From assembly GCF_001921745.1 (NCBI RefSeq), contig NZ_MRYA01000004.1, positions 62,001-126,000 on the forward strand: a stretch of DNA of 64,000 nt, in the 5' to 3' direction. This DNA is from Psychrobacter sp. Cmf 22.2. GTDB taxonomy: Bacteria; Pseudomonadota; Gammaproteobacteria; Pseudomonadales; Moraxellaceae. The translations under genes and the position numbers were made by a program. This document shows positions 1 to 8,757 of this stretch, in pieces. Every line of letters begins with the position of its first letter. Positions within the stretch are counted from its first letter, which is position 1. The notes under the pieces were generated by a model. The model worked only from the letters and a program-made list of their open reading frames with translations. It ran no database searches and was not told the origin of the DNA.

Positions 1-330
1 CCTGCCAACTTGTCAGGTGGTCAGCGTCAGCGTGTTGCTATCGCTCGTGCACTTGCTATGCAGCCACGCGTATTGTTGTTTGATGAGCCAACTTCTGCGC
101 TTGATCCTGAGCTGGTCAATGAAGTGCTGACCGTTATGCGAGACTTAGCAGAGGAGGGACGTACGATGTTAATTGTCACTCACGAAATGCGCTTTGCTCG
201 TGAAGTCTCAAACAAAGTGGTGTTTTTACATCAAGGTGTGATAGAAGAGATAGGCACACCTGAGCAGGTATTTGATAATCCCACCTCAGAGCGAGTCAAA
301 GAATTTATGGCATCGCACAATCAAAATTAA
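1..330 (+). CDS. Polar amino-acid ABC transporter ATP-binding protein (5' truncated)
   Basis: This is the C-terminal part of an ABC ATPase of the GlnQ/HisP/ArtP class, which powers uptake of polar amino acids. The reading frame is open from base 1, so the Walker A region lies outside the window. Visible are the ABC signature [16 protein letters not shown], Walker [14 protein letters not shown] and the H-loop in IVTHEMRFA, all intact. It is followed by three binding-protein genes and two permease genes on the same strand, which together would complete one importer. The substrate cannot be read from this fragment. Family assignment is firm; the exact subgroup is inference. Confidence 0.93.
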   Translation, partial: PANLSGGQRQRVAIARALAMQPRVLLFDEPTSALDPELVNEVLTVMRDLAEEGRTMLIVTHEMRFAREVSNKVVFLHQGVIEEIGTPEQVFDNPTSERVKEFMASHNQN

Positions 331-413
331 TTATTAAAAATACCCGTCAACTATTATCTATCGCGCTATGTTTTAACCTTATGTGTTAACTTCTCAGACA
401 ATCAGTCACCTTA

Positions 414-486
414 CCACTATCTGACATTGACAAACTAACAACGTCAGATAGTGGCGATGTCAAACGAACATCGAGCATGTTTTTTA
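414..486 (+). terminator. Tandem hairpins after the ATPase gene, possible terminator
   Basis: The 348-nt gap between the ATPase and the first binding protein holds two adjacent inverted repeats. The first is a perfect 12-bp pair (414-425 with 443-454, 17-nt loop). The second is CGATGT/ACATCG (455-460 with 468-473), followed after 7 nt by a T-run (about 480-486). This may stop or attenuate transcription between the ATPase and the downstream genes. The T-run is not directly at the stem base, so terminator function is uncertain. Confidence 0.45.
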
Positions 487-678
487 TCCTCATTTGATGC
501 TTTATTACTCGATAATGACAGTCAATATGCAAAACGTTTGTTTTTGATATTTGAGTGAGGTATTATCGAGTTGTCTATAAAATGTCAATACTTGTTATTG
601 TATTTATATCTGGCAAGGATGTCAGACGTTAAAACAACACAAATTTTTATCGAAAATTTATTAAAAAATGAGGAACGT

Positions 679-1479
679 ATGATGTCGAACTCTCGCCTAT
701 TGTGGTCGTCGATGACCATCACCGCGGCCATTGCGCTTAGTGCTTGTAGTCAACCTGCTAATGAAGCCGCTGATACTAGCGCTGATGCACCTGCGGCAGA
801 CGCGACTGGTAAGACTATTCGTATCGCGACTGAGGGCGCTTACCCTCCTTTTAACTATACCAACGCTGATGGCAGTTTGGCAGGTTTTGATGTCGATGTT
901 GCCAATGCTTTGTGTGAGCAGATGCAAGCCAACTGTGAGATCGTCGCTCAAGACTGGGACGGTATCATTCCAGGTCTATTGGCGCAAAAGTACGATGCCG
1001 TGGTCGCAGGTATGTCAATTACTCCTGAGCGTCAAGAAAAGGTAGATTTTACTGAGCCTTACTTCGCTAATACCATGGTATGGCTAACTGATACTAATGG
1101 CAGTTTTGATCCAATGGCAATGGAAAACCTGACATTAGGTGGTCAACGCTCAACGACTCCAGGCGCTTATCTACAAGATAATTATGAAGGTAAAGACGGC
1201 AATACAGTTCAGTTATACGATAATTATGACAACGCCTATTTAGATCTAAAATCAGGCCGTAGCGATGCAGTATTGGCTGAAAAAGTATCGGCCAAATCGT
1301 GGTTGGCAGATAACCCTGAAGGCTTTGGTATTGTTGGTGATGAAATAGATAACAACGACAACATTGCCATCGCTGTACGTAAAAACGACTCTCTTAAAGA
1401 TGACTTTAATAAGGCGTTAAGTGAGATCCGCAGCAACGGTGAGCTTGCTCGTCTTGAACAAGAAAACTTTGGTCAATAA
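679..1479 (+). CDS. Amino-acid ABC transporter substrate-binding lipoprotein, copy 1
   Basis: A periplasmic solute-binding protein of family 3 (SBP_bac_3), about 266 aa. The start at 679 or 682 is preferred over upstream codons because GAGGA lies at 670-674 and it gives a clean lipoprotein signal ending in LSAC, with Cys near residue 23. The mature part begins with IRIATEGAYPPFNYTNADG and has the family patterns QDWDGIIPGL and MSITPERQEKVDFTEPYF that line the ligand pocket. It is the first of three tandem paralogues. It would deliver a polar, perhaps basic, amino acid to the permeases at 3838-5296; the ligand is inferred only from family resemblance. Confidence 0.9.
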   Translation: MMSNSRLLWSSMTITAAIALSACSQPANEAADTSADAPAADATGKTIRIATEGAYPPFNYTNADGSLAGFDVDVANALCEQMQANCEIVAQDWDGIIPGLLAQKYDAVVAGMSITPERQEKVDFTEPYFANTMVWLTDTNGSFDPMAMENLTLGGQRSTTPGAYLQDNYEGKDGNTVQLYDNYDNAYLDLKSGRSDAVLAEKVSAKSWLADNPEGFGIVGDEIDNNDNIAIAVRKNDSLKDDFNKALSEIRSNGELARLEQENFGQ

Positions 1480-1511
1480 AATTCTGTTTTAGAAATAAGA
1501 GAGTAGCAATT

Positions 1512-2441
1512 ATGACAACATCTATCGTAAGTAAAGCCAAATGGTTGGCACCGCTTAGCGCTGCTATGCTGATGCTGGCTGGCTGTAACAATAGTACTGC
1601 ACCAGAAGAGAATGCTGTGTCAGATACTGCAGCTTCTGATGCCCCTATCAATGTAAAAATCGCCACCGAATCAAGTTATAAGCCGTTTAGTTACACAGAT
1701 GCTGATGGCAAACTTATCGGTTATGAGATTGAATTGGTCGATGCGCTATGTGCGCAAATGAAAGCTGAGTGTGAGGTAATCTCTCAAGATTGGGATGGTC
1801 TTATTCCTGGCCTTAATGCACAAAAATTCGATGCGATTATCGCTGGTATGTCAATCACGCCTGAGCGTAAAGAAGTGGTAGATTTTACGGATCCATACTT
1901 TCATACTGGCATTATCTTGATCGGTAAAAAGGGCGACGATATCAGCGTCGCTGATCTAAAAGGGCAGCCTGTAGCTTCGCAGCGCTCAACGGTCTCATCA
2001 CAGTATTTGCAAGACGAATATCCCGATGCTGACATCAAGCTTTATGATACTCAAGACAACGCTTATCTAGATCTGACATCAGGTCGCTTACGTGCCATGA
2101 TGTCAGATAAAGTGACAGGCATTGATTGGCTAAAGACTGAAGCTGGTCAAGACTATGAAGTCAAAGGTCAAGAGATTAGTACTGAAGAAGATGCCATGGG
2201 TATTGCCTTTCGTAAAGGTGATCCTCTAGTTGCCAGGTTCAATGAAGCTTTGGCTGAGCTAAAATCCAATGGTGTCTATGACCAGATTACTGGTAGCTAC
2301 TTTGGTACCAGCACGACCGCTGCTGCTCAACAAGCGGCAGCAACCGATGGTGTTGAAAAGGTAGTCGTCGTGGACGAAGGAAATGTCGATGCCAATGCTA
2401 TGATTGCTGAAGAAGAGCAAGCAGAAGCAGCGACTAACTAA
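1512..2441 (+). CDS. Amino-acid ABC transporter substrate-binding lipoprotein, copy 2
   Basis: Second tandem SBP_bac_3 paralogue, 309 aa, starting 32 nt after copy 1, so probably cotranscribed. The signal peptide ends in the lipobox LAGC (Cys25). The core shows IATESSYKPFSYTDADGK, QDWDGLIPGL and MSITPERKEVVDFTDPYF. It differs from its neighbours by about 45 extra C-terminal residues rich in Ala, Gln, Glu and Val after the usual YFG end. That tail looks disordered or low in complexity and has no recognised domain. It may recognise a different ligand from copies 1 and 3, because pocket-lining segments differ. Family call is firm, ligand unknown. Confidence 0.9.
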   Translation: MTTSIVSKAKWLAPLSAAMLMLAGCNNSTAPEENAVSDTAASDAPINVKIATESSYKPFSYTDADGKLIGYEIELVDALCAQMKAECEVISQDWDGLIPGLNAQKFDAIIAGMSITPERKEVVDFTDPYFHTGIILIGKKGDDISVADLKGQPVASQRSTVSSQYLQDEYPDADIKLYDTQDNAYLDLTSGRLRAMMSDKVTGIDWLKTEAGQDYEVKGQEISTEEDAMGIAFRKGDPLVARFNEALAELKSNGVYDQITGSYFGTSTTAAAQQAAATDGVEKVVVVDEGNVDANAMIAEEEQAEAATN

Positions 2442-2500
2442 TAGCGCATGTAATAAGTAATATCTGAGCTGTTTGTCTTTAGTAAATACCAAGGATGATT

Positions 2501-3412
2501 ATGAGCAACCATTTTGTCCCCGCGATCGCAATGGCGAATATGTCTATCGTTAGATCGATTAAAGTGAATCGTTTATCCACCCCTTTACTGGCGGTGGCTG
2601 CTGTCTTTGCATTAGCTGGTTGTAGCAATAGCCAAGACAGTACTGATAACGTTGATGCAACAGCTGCTGAGACAACATCAGCTGCCGAGTCAGGTGAGGT
2701 ATTACGTATTGGTACTGAAGGCGCTTATGCACCTTTTAACTATACCAATGCAGACGGGACGCTCGGCGGTTTCGATGTCGATATGGCCAATGCTATCTGT
2801 GCTGATATGCAAGTCACATGTGAAATTACAGCGCAAGATTGGGACGGTATCATTCCTGGTCTAAAGGCTGGCAAGTATGATGCGATTGTAGCCGCAATGT
2901 CTATAACGCCAGAGCGCGCGCAACAAGTTAGCTTTACCGATCCCTATTTTAGCAATACCTTGGTATTTTTGGCCAAAAAAGACAGTAGCTTTGATCCAAG
3001 GCAGAGTAGTGATATCAATACTCACTCTATTGCCGCCCAGCGCTCGACCATCTCTTCACAGTGGTTAGAGGATGCTTATCCAAAAGCCAATATGAAGTTA
3101 TATGATACGTTGAGCAATGCGTTTTTGGACTTAGGATCAGGTCGTGTTGATGCAATGATCTCCGATAAACTGCCAGCGCTAGAATGGTTAAGCTCACCAT
3201 CAGGTAGCGGGTATGTGATCAAAGGTGATGAGATCGATATCGACGATAACTTTGCAATCGCTGTGCGTCCTGGCGATGCTTTGCAAGCAAAAATTAATCA
3301 ATCATTGGCGAACCTAAAAGCTGATGGTACTTATGATAAGCTCAATCAAAAGTACTTTGCTATGCCAAGTGTGGTAACCGATGAACCTATCGTAGATACT
3401 GCTACTCAATAG
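2501..3412 (+). CDS. Amino-acid ABC transporter substrate-binding lipoprotein, copy 3
   Basis: Third tandem SBP_bac_3 paralogue, about 303 aa. ATG at 2501 is favoured over ATG 2495 because AAGGA at 2491-2495 is then properly spaced. An inner Met 13 codons later is another option, since the n-region before the hydrophobic stretch is long. The lipobox is LAGC (Cys41 from 2501). Conserved segments GTEGAYAPFNYTNADG, QDWDGIIPGL and MSITPERAQQVSFTDPYF are closer to copy 1 than to copy 2. A strong terminator follows, so copies 1-3 may form a transcription unit separate from the permeases. Confidence 0.9.
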   Translation: MSNHFVPAIAMANMSIVRSIKVNRLSTPLLAVAAVFALAGCSNSQDSTDNVDATAAETTSAAESGEVLRIGTEGAYAPFNYTNADGTLGGFDVDMANAICADMQVTCEITAQDWDGIIPGLKAGKYDAIVAAMSITPERAQQVSFTDPYFSNTLVFLAKKDSSFDPRQSSDINTHSIAAQRSTISSQWLEDAYPKANMKLYDTLSNAFLDLGSGRVDAMISDKLPALEWLSSPSGSGYVIKGDEIDIDDNFAIAVRPGDALQAKINQSLANLKADGTYDKLNQKYFAMPSVVTDEPIVDTATQ

Positions 3413-3468
3413 AGGTATCTTGCTCTAATGATTTATAAGCCAACCTCAAAATACTTATCTTATTAGTC

Positions 3469-3507
3469 AAAAGGATATTGCCAGACCGGTGATATCCTTT
3501 TTATTTT
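3469..3507 (+). terminator. Rho-independent terminator after the binding-protein genes
   Basis: A 10-bp stem, AAAAGGATAT (3469-3478) with ATATCCTTTT (3492-3501), has a 13-nt loop and runs into a T-rich tract. It lies 57 nt after the stop of the third binding protein. Confidence 0.85.
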
Positions 3508-3837
3508 GTCGATGGTCTTCTATCGTAATATGTGCAGAAACACCTGCCAGTTATTAAAGATAACTGTAAACTGACTGTGCAGTCTTGCCAATTTATCCTA
3601 GTAGTAGGGATTTTGACAGTAGGAATGTTCATTTATAGATAGGTTTTGCTTATGAGCAGTAACATAGAGCTTGCCGATTATGATAAAATCACGGCGCATT
3701 TCTACCGAGTCAATCAATCATCGTCTGTGCGCAAGTTTAAATGCATTGCTGCTCTAGAAAATATAAGACGATTGGTACTGATTCTTTTAACTAACATTCT
3801 GCTAACTTGCTAATATAAAGAGACTGAGTGGACAACT
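3508..3837 (+). other. Non-coding stretch before the permease genes
   Basis: About 330 nt between the terminator and the first permease. A 53-codon open frame (3652-3813, ATG to TAA) ends 24 nt before the permease. It has a hydrophobic, leucine-rich C-terminal third, but no convincing ribosome-binding site and no recognised similarity. It could be a leader peptide, but nothing in the sequence proves translation. The region presumably holds the permease promoter; I could not fix one. Confidence 0.3.
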
Positions 3838-4557
3838 GTGTTTGACTTACAAGGATTTGGCGCGCTCTTATTGAGCGGCGCAACCGTCACTATCAAGCTT
3901 GCCTTGACCAGCTTAGTTATAGGCATGGTCCTCGGGCTTTTGGGTGCGACTGCTAAGCTGTCCAAGGTTTGGATACTACGCAAAATTGCGACTGTCTATA
4001 CAGCCACGATGCGCGGTATTCCTGAGCTACTATTGGTGCTGTTTATATATTATGGCGGCTCTATACTGCTGATGAGTATACTCAAAAATTTTGGTTATAA
4101 CGACTATATTGAGATCAGTGCGTTTTGGGGCGGGGTCATGGCCTTATCTATTGCCTTCGGTGCTTATGCGACCGAAATTTTACGGATGTCTATTCAGGAG
4201 ATTCCAGTAGGTCAGAGTGAGGCAGCACAAGCAGTTGGGATGCGTCCTTTTCAGACGTTTTATCGGATTACTTTACCGCAAGTATGGCAAATTGCCCTAC
4301 CGGGTTTGGGTAACTTATTTTTGGTACTGCTAAAAGATACTGCTTTGGTATCAGTCATTGGTCTTAAAGATATTATGTATCAGTCATCCCGAGCCGCTCA
4401 GTCAACCCAGCAGCCTTTTACGTTTTATATGGCAGCAGCGATAATTTATTTAGGGCTGACGATGCTCATCACAGGCTTTATGATGTGGCTTGAATGGCGT
4501 GCTAACCCAGCAGCACGCTATGCCAAAAAGCTTAGCCGTCAATCGACCACAGGGTAG
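3838..4557 (+). CDS. Polar amino-acid ABC transporter permease (HisQ-like)
   Basis: Inner-membrane subunit of a histidine/arginine-type ABC importer, 239 aa with about five hydrophobic segments. The start is GTG at 3838. The N-terminal half has the HEQRO-family pattern (TVKL... then TATMRGIPELLLVLFIYYG). The coupling loop that contacts the ATPase is seen as EAAQAVGMRPFQTFYRITLPQ. It sits 13 nt before the second permease gene and would form a heterodimer with it. Together with the ATPase at 1-330 and the three lipoproteins this makes a full importer. Substrate is not determined. Confidence 0.92.
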   Translation: MFDLQGFGALLLSGATVTIKLALTSLVIGMVLGLLGATAKLSKVWILRKIATVYTATMRGIPELLLVLFIYYGGSILLMSILKNFGYNDYIEISAFWGGVMALSIAFGAYATEILRMSIQEIPVGQSEAAQAVGMRPFQTFYRITLPQVWQIALPGLGNLFLVLLKDTALVSVIGLKDIMYQSSRAAQSTQQPFTFYMAAAIIYLGLTMLITGFMMWLEWRANPAARYAKKLSRQSTTG

Positions 4558-4570
4558 AGGAGAGATACTC

Positions 4571-5296
4571 ATGGATTGGAATTGGCAGGTTATTTTTGAT
4601 CATATCCCAGATCTATTGGGCGGAGCGGTATTAACTGTACAACTGGTCGTAATTTCAGGCATCATTGGACTGTTTTTAGGTTTGATTTTAGCGTTATTAA
4701 GACTGTCCAAAAGCTGGATGGTGCAGATCATACCTTTTTTGTATATTTTCTTTTTTCGTGGTACGCCGCTGCTGGTACAGATATTTTTGATTTACTATGG
4801 TCTTGGCCAGTTCGAATCCATACGTGATTCATTCTTGTGGGAGCCAGTACTTAGCCAAGCTTATTGGTGTGCCATCATTGCCTTTACGATGAATACGAGT
4901 GCATATCTTGCCGAGATTATTCGTGGAGCCATTCAAGCTATTCCAGTTGGCGAGCTTGAAGCTGCTGATGCGATTGGTATGTCGAAATGGCAAAAGCTCA
5001 CTCGTATTACTTTGCCGCGAGCATTTGGTATTGTGATTCCAGCGTATAGTAATGAAGTGATTTTTATGCTCAAAGGTAGTGCCTTAGCATCAACGATTGC
5101 GCTGATGGATATCACTGGGGTAGCCCGTACTATCAGTGCCCGTACTTATACTTTGATGGAATTATTCTTCGCTGCAGGTGTCGTCTACTTACTATTATCA
5201 TGGGTGATTTTATTCGTTTTTGGCAGGTTTGAAAAACGCATGAATCGTCATACCAGCTACGTACCACCAGATGTCGTGACACGCACTATCCCATGA
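4571..5296 (+). CDS. Polar amino-acid ABC transporter permease (HisM-like)
   Basis: Second membrane subunit of the importer, 241 aa. ATG at 4571 is chosen because AGAGGAGA lies just upstream (about 4556-4563). An upstream start inside the preceding gene would add an implausible hydrophilic leader. It shows the family features FFFRGTPLLVQIFLIYYG and the ATPase-coupling loop EAADAIGMSKWQKLTRITLPR, plus multiple membrane spans. The C-terminus is short and hydrophilic. It is translated just after its partner permease, consistent with a 1:1 heterodimer in the inner membrane. Confidence 0.92.
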   Translation: MDWNWQVIFDHIPDLLGGAVLTVQLVVISGIIGLFLGLILALLRLSKSWMVQIIPFLYIFFFRGTPLLVQIFLIYYGLGQFESIRDSFLWEPVLSQAYWCAIIAFTMNTSAYLAEIIRGAIQAIPVGELEAADAIGMSKWQKLTRITLPRAFGIVIPAYSNEVIFMLKGSALASTIALMDITGVARTISARTYTLMELFFAAGVVYLLLSWVILFVFGRFEKRMNRHTSYVPPDVVTRTIP

Positions 5297-5442
5297 TACA
5301 AAACCATGTTTTTATTACGTAGATGATTACACATTACGATAGAGCGATTGATTAACCACTATTAAAAGATAATAATAAAAAATAGTGAGGAAAGCTGCTT
5401 GGTAAATAATCGTACGACTTCCTTTTATAGTGAGAACGCATC

Positions 5443-6183
5443 ATGACTGAATCCCCCCATGTTTCTTTGATTAATGACATCGTTAGAGAAGATAATGAGT
5501 TTAGTCTAGACGATGATACCAGCGCTAATAACAAGCGCAATTTGATAGGTAAAGTCGTCTGTGTCGGTCGTAATTACGCCGCCCACGCCACTGAGCTTGG
5601 CAATGCTGTTCCAACGCGTCCACTACTATTTATAAAGCCTGCTTCAAGTATCATCTCTTTATCAGACGCTATTCCTAGTAGTATCCGTGATGTGCCCCGC
5701 GAAAAAGTATATCCAGTACATTATGAAGCAGAGTTCTGTATTCGTTTGGGTCAGGATTTGAAGTCAGCTTCGTTAGAAGAGGTTGTCAGTACTACTGGTT
5801 TAATTGAAGCAGTCACGCTAGGGCTAGATTTGACCCTGCGAGACTTACAAAGTGAGCTCAAAGAACAAGGCCATCCATGGGAGCGTGCAAAGTGCTTTGA
5901 TGGAGCATGTGTGCTCGCTGACTGGGTCGATCCGCTGGCATTTGGCGACTGTAGCGATGTGCATTATCAGCTTTATATTAATGATGAGCTTAAGCAAGAT
6001 GGTAATAGCGCGCTGATGTTATTCCCCGTTTATGAGTTACTTGCCGAGATTAGCCATGCTTTTAGTTTGCAAGCAGGTGATGTGATTATGACTGGCACGC
6101 CAAGTGGGGTTGGTATACTGCATGCAAGCGATGATTTAAAGTTGGTATTGGGCGCGCACGAGTGGCAAGCGCGAGTGCAATAG
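5443..6183 (+). CDS. Fumarylacetoacetate hydrolase family protein
   Basis: A 246-aa member of the FAH superfamily, which hydrolyses or decarboxylates acyl-pyruvate-type compounds in aromatic or tyrosine breakdown. The single FAH domain starts near residue 30 with KVVCVGRNYAAHATELGN. The metal-binding acidic cluster is in HYEAEFCIRLG, and the C-terminal IMTGTPSGVG signature is present. The length fits short bacterial members (YcgM type), not full fumarylacetoacetase. It has its own terminator and is not obviously coupled to the neighbouring transporter. Substrate is unknown; acylpyruvate hydrolase activity is a family-level inference. Confidence 0.85.
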   Translation: MTESPHVSLINDIVREDNEFSLDDDTSANNKRNLIGKVVCVGRNYAAHATELGNAVPTRPLLFIKPASSIISLSDAIPSSIRDVPREKVYPVHYEAEFCIRLGQDLKSASLEEVVSTTGLIEAVTLGLDLTLRDLQSELKEQGHPWERAKCFDGACVLADWVDPLAFGDCSDVHYQLYINDELKQDGNSALMLFPVYELLAEISHAFSLQAGDVIMTGTPSGVGILHASDDLKLVLGAHEWQARVQ

Positions 6184-6231
6184 CGTTACTTTAAATATAA
6201 GTTTAAATAAAAATTTGATGTCTGAAAATAC

Positions 6232-6262
6232 AAAATCCTGAGCCAATGCTTGGGATTTTTTG
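6232..6262 (+). terminator. Rho-independent terminator after the FAH gene
   Basis: A 12-bp stem with two G-T wobbles (6232-6243 with 6248-6259) closes a CAAT tetraloop and passes directly into a T-run. It lies about 50 nt after the stop codon. Confidence 0.88.
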
Positions 6263-6409
6263 TTTAAATAAAGCCTGTTATTTAAATGTCATCGTATCGT
6301 CATGAAAGTTCAATAGACTCAAGTGTAATCCGCATTTTCGTAGTGTTAATTATAAAGCTGCGACTGATCCCATTTATACTAATCCAGCCTAACAGCAAGG
6401 TGACTGACA

Positions 6410-8632
6410 ATGACATTACTAAATGATAAGCAAAATCTTGCCCACGAAGTTGTTGAAGATTCCAATCCTACTCATAATACTGACTTTCAAAGCATTATTA
6501 ATCGTCGTCTTAACCGCCGTAGTATTCTAAAAGGAGGTACAGGATTGACAGCTGCTGCTTTTTTTGGCGCACTTCCTTTAGTCGGATGTGCTGACGATGA
6601 TGAAAGTAGTATTGGAAGACCGATTGTCAATAATAATGCTGCTATCCCTGCGCAAGGTGACTTAAAGCGTCCTGATACTTTAAAGTTTAAAGCAGTCGCA
6701 CACTCCACTGCCGAAACAATGAGCGTGGCAGAAGGTTATAAGGCCGAAATTATTTTGCCACTAGGCACGCCATTAATTTCTGGCATTGATGATTGGAAAG
6801 ACAATCGTGAGCAGTCCGCTGAGTCGTTTGATTGGCGCATGGGTGATAACCATGATGGCATGTGGTTCTTTGGCAAAAAGGGTCATGGATACGATGCCAA
6901 AGCATCAGAGAATGGTCTGCTAGTCATGAATCATGAGTACGTGAATAGTGAGGAGCTAAGCCCGTTTGGCTACCATGTAATCCAAGATAATAATGCTGCA
7001 CCTATATTCAAAAATCGCCGTCTCGCCAGTGATGTGCGCCGTGAAGCCAATTGTCATGGTGTGGCGGTAGTTGAGATGACTCGCCGTGCGGATGGCATAG
7101 GATATGAGATGGTGCTCAATTCAAAATACAATCGCCGCATTACTAGTAGTACTCAATCGCAGTTAGCGGGGCCGGTTGCGGGCTCCGATTTGGTCAAGAC
7201 CAAGTTTGATCCGACAGGCTTTCAGACTCGTGGAATCAATAATAATTGCGGTGCAGGGCTATCGCCTTGGGGTACGTATTTGACGACAGAAGAAAACTTC
7301 TTAGGCGTCTTTGCCCGTGGTCAAGATGCCAGTCGATTAACTGCCGCACAGAATTATGGTCGTAAGCGTTATGGTGCAACAGAAAACTTTGCCAGCTCAG
7401 GGTATTTATGGCATACCCCAGAAGCCAAAGACGCCAAAATCTCTGATGAATTTTCCCGCTGGGACATGACAGCTGTCGGTGCAACAGCGACTGACGATTA
7501 TCGCAATGGTTTTAACACCTTTGGTTATATCACCGAAATTGACCCTTTTGACCAACATTCTATGCCACAAAAACGTACAGCGTTGGGTCGTTTTGCTCAC
7601 GAAAACTGTGCCTATGCACCTGTTGAGCAAGGCAAACCAGTGGTTTTTTATATGGGTGATGATGCTCGTGGTGAATATATTTATAAGTTTGTCTCCAAAG
7701 CCTTGTGGTCAAATAAAGATATAGGGGCGGGCTTAAAAGCTGGTGACAAGTATATGAATGAGGGCACGCTATACGTTGCAATCTTTCATGACGATGGTAG
7801 TGGTGAGTGGCAGCCGCTGGTTCATGGTCAAAACGGACTAGATGCCTCTAATAGCGTGCTGCTCTTCAATGGACAGGATGACGTTTTAGTGTTTGCGCGT
7901 GCTGCTGCTGACACGTTAGGGGCAACCAAGATGGATCGTCCTGAATGGGTAACGGTCAGTCCCATTACTGGTGAAGTTTATGTGACGTTGACTAATAATA
8001 AATATCGCGGTGAACGTGATGATCAACCAGTGTCTGCAACCAACCCGCGCAGTTATCAGGCTCGTGGTAAAGCGCGCGGTAATGACAATGGTCATATTAT
8101 TCGCTGGGCAGAAGCAGGAGGGGATCATGCGGCAATGAGCTTTGAGTGGGATATTTATCTATTTGCTGCGCCGAGTGCTTTGTCAGCAGAGAACTTATCG
8201 CAATTAAATGATAATAACGATTTTTCTTCGCCAGATGGTTTGTATTTCGACCCACGTGGGGTATTGTGGATTCAGACTGATGACGGTGCTTATACCGATA
8301 CCAGCAGTTGCATGTTGCTCGCAGCACTACCGGGTAATGTCAGCGATGGCACGCTCAAAACTACCTCGGCAGGACAACAAACTCGTGTCGGTATGAGAGC
8401 AAATAATGATAATATCAAACGTTTTTTTGTCGGTCCTGAAGGCTGCGAGGTGACGGGTATTACCCTAACACCAGATTTCAAAACGTTATTTATTAACATT
8501 CAGCATCCTAGTAATACGTGGGGTGCAGTCGCTGGTGGCAGTACTCCGCGCTCAGCTACGGTCATGATTACTCGCGAGGACGGAGATGTGATACTGGCAG
8601 AGTCGTTTGCAACGGATGTGAGAACGACATAG
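6410..8632 (+). CDS. PhoX/DUF839-family phosphatase, Tat-exported
   Basis: A 740-aa protein of the PhoX family, calcium-dependent alkaline phosphatases that release phosphate from organic esters outside the cytoplasm. The N-terminus has a twin-arginine motif NRRSILKGG (Arg36-Arg37), then a hydrophobic stretch ending in LVGC, a possible lipobox with Cys60. It may therefore be a Tat-exported lipoprotein. The body shows DUF839 features such as LLVMNHEYVNSEELSPFG, an early NCHGVAVVEM segment, and SSPDGLYFDPRGVLWIQTD near the C-terminal propeller blades. No phosphate-regulon box was identified upstream. Family call is strong; the enzymatic substrate is inferred. Confidence 0.87.
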   Translation: MTLLNDKQNLAHEVVEDSNPTHNTDFQSIINRRLNRRSILKGGTGLTAAAFFGALPLVGCADDDESSIGRPIVNNNAAIPAQGDLKRPDTLKFKAVAHSTAETMSVAEGYKAEIILPLGTPLISGIDDWKDNREQSAESFDWRMGDNHDGMWFFGKKGHGYDAKASENGLLVMNHEYVNSEELSPFGYHVIQDNNAAPIFKNRRLASDVRREANCHGVAVVEMTRRADGIGYEMVLNSKYNRRITSSTQSQLAGPVAGSDLVKTKFDPTGFQTRGINNNCGAGLSPWGTYLTTEENFLGVFARGQDASRLTAAQNYGRKRYGATENFASSGYLWHTPEAKDAKISDEFSRWDMTAVGATATDDYRNGFNTFGYITEIDPFDQHSMPQKRTALGRFAHENCAYAPVEQGKPVVFYMGDDARGEYIYKFVSKALWSNKDIGAGLKAGDKYMNEGTLYVAIFHDDGSGEWQPLVHGQNGLDASNSVLLFNGQDDVLVFARAAADTLGATKMDRPEWVTVSPITGEVYVTLTNNKYRGERDDQPVSATNPRSYQARGKARGNDNGHIIRWAEAGGDHAAMSFEWDIYLFAAPSALSAENLSQLNDNNDFSSPDGLYFDPRGVLWIQTDDGAYTDTSSCMLLAALPGNVSDGTLKTTSAGQQTRVGMRANNDNIKRFFVGPEGCEVTGITLTPDFKTLFINIQHPSNTWGAVAGGSTPRSATVMITREDGDVILAESFATDVRTT

Positions 8633-8757
8633 AGGGTGAGTTGTTCGTATTTATTGAAGATGAGTATAGTAAGCTTATGTGACAGTATAGAGGTTTTGTT
8701 TATCTGACATAGCAGATACTATGAGTAGGTACTCTTATCACCAGATACATCAAAACT

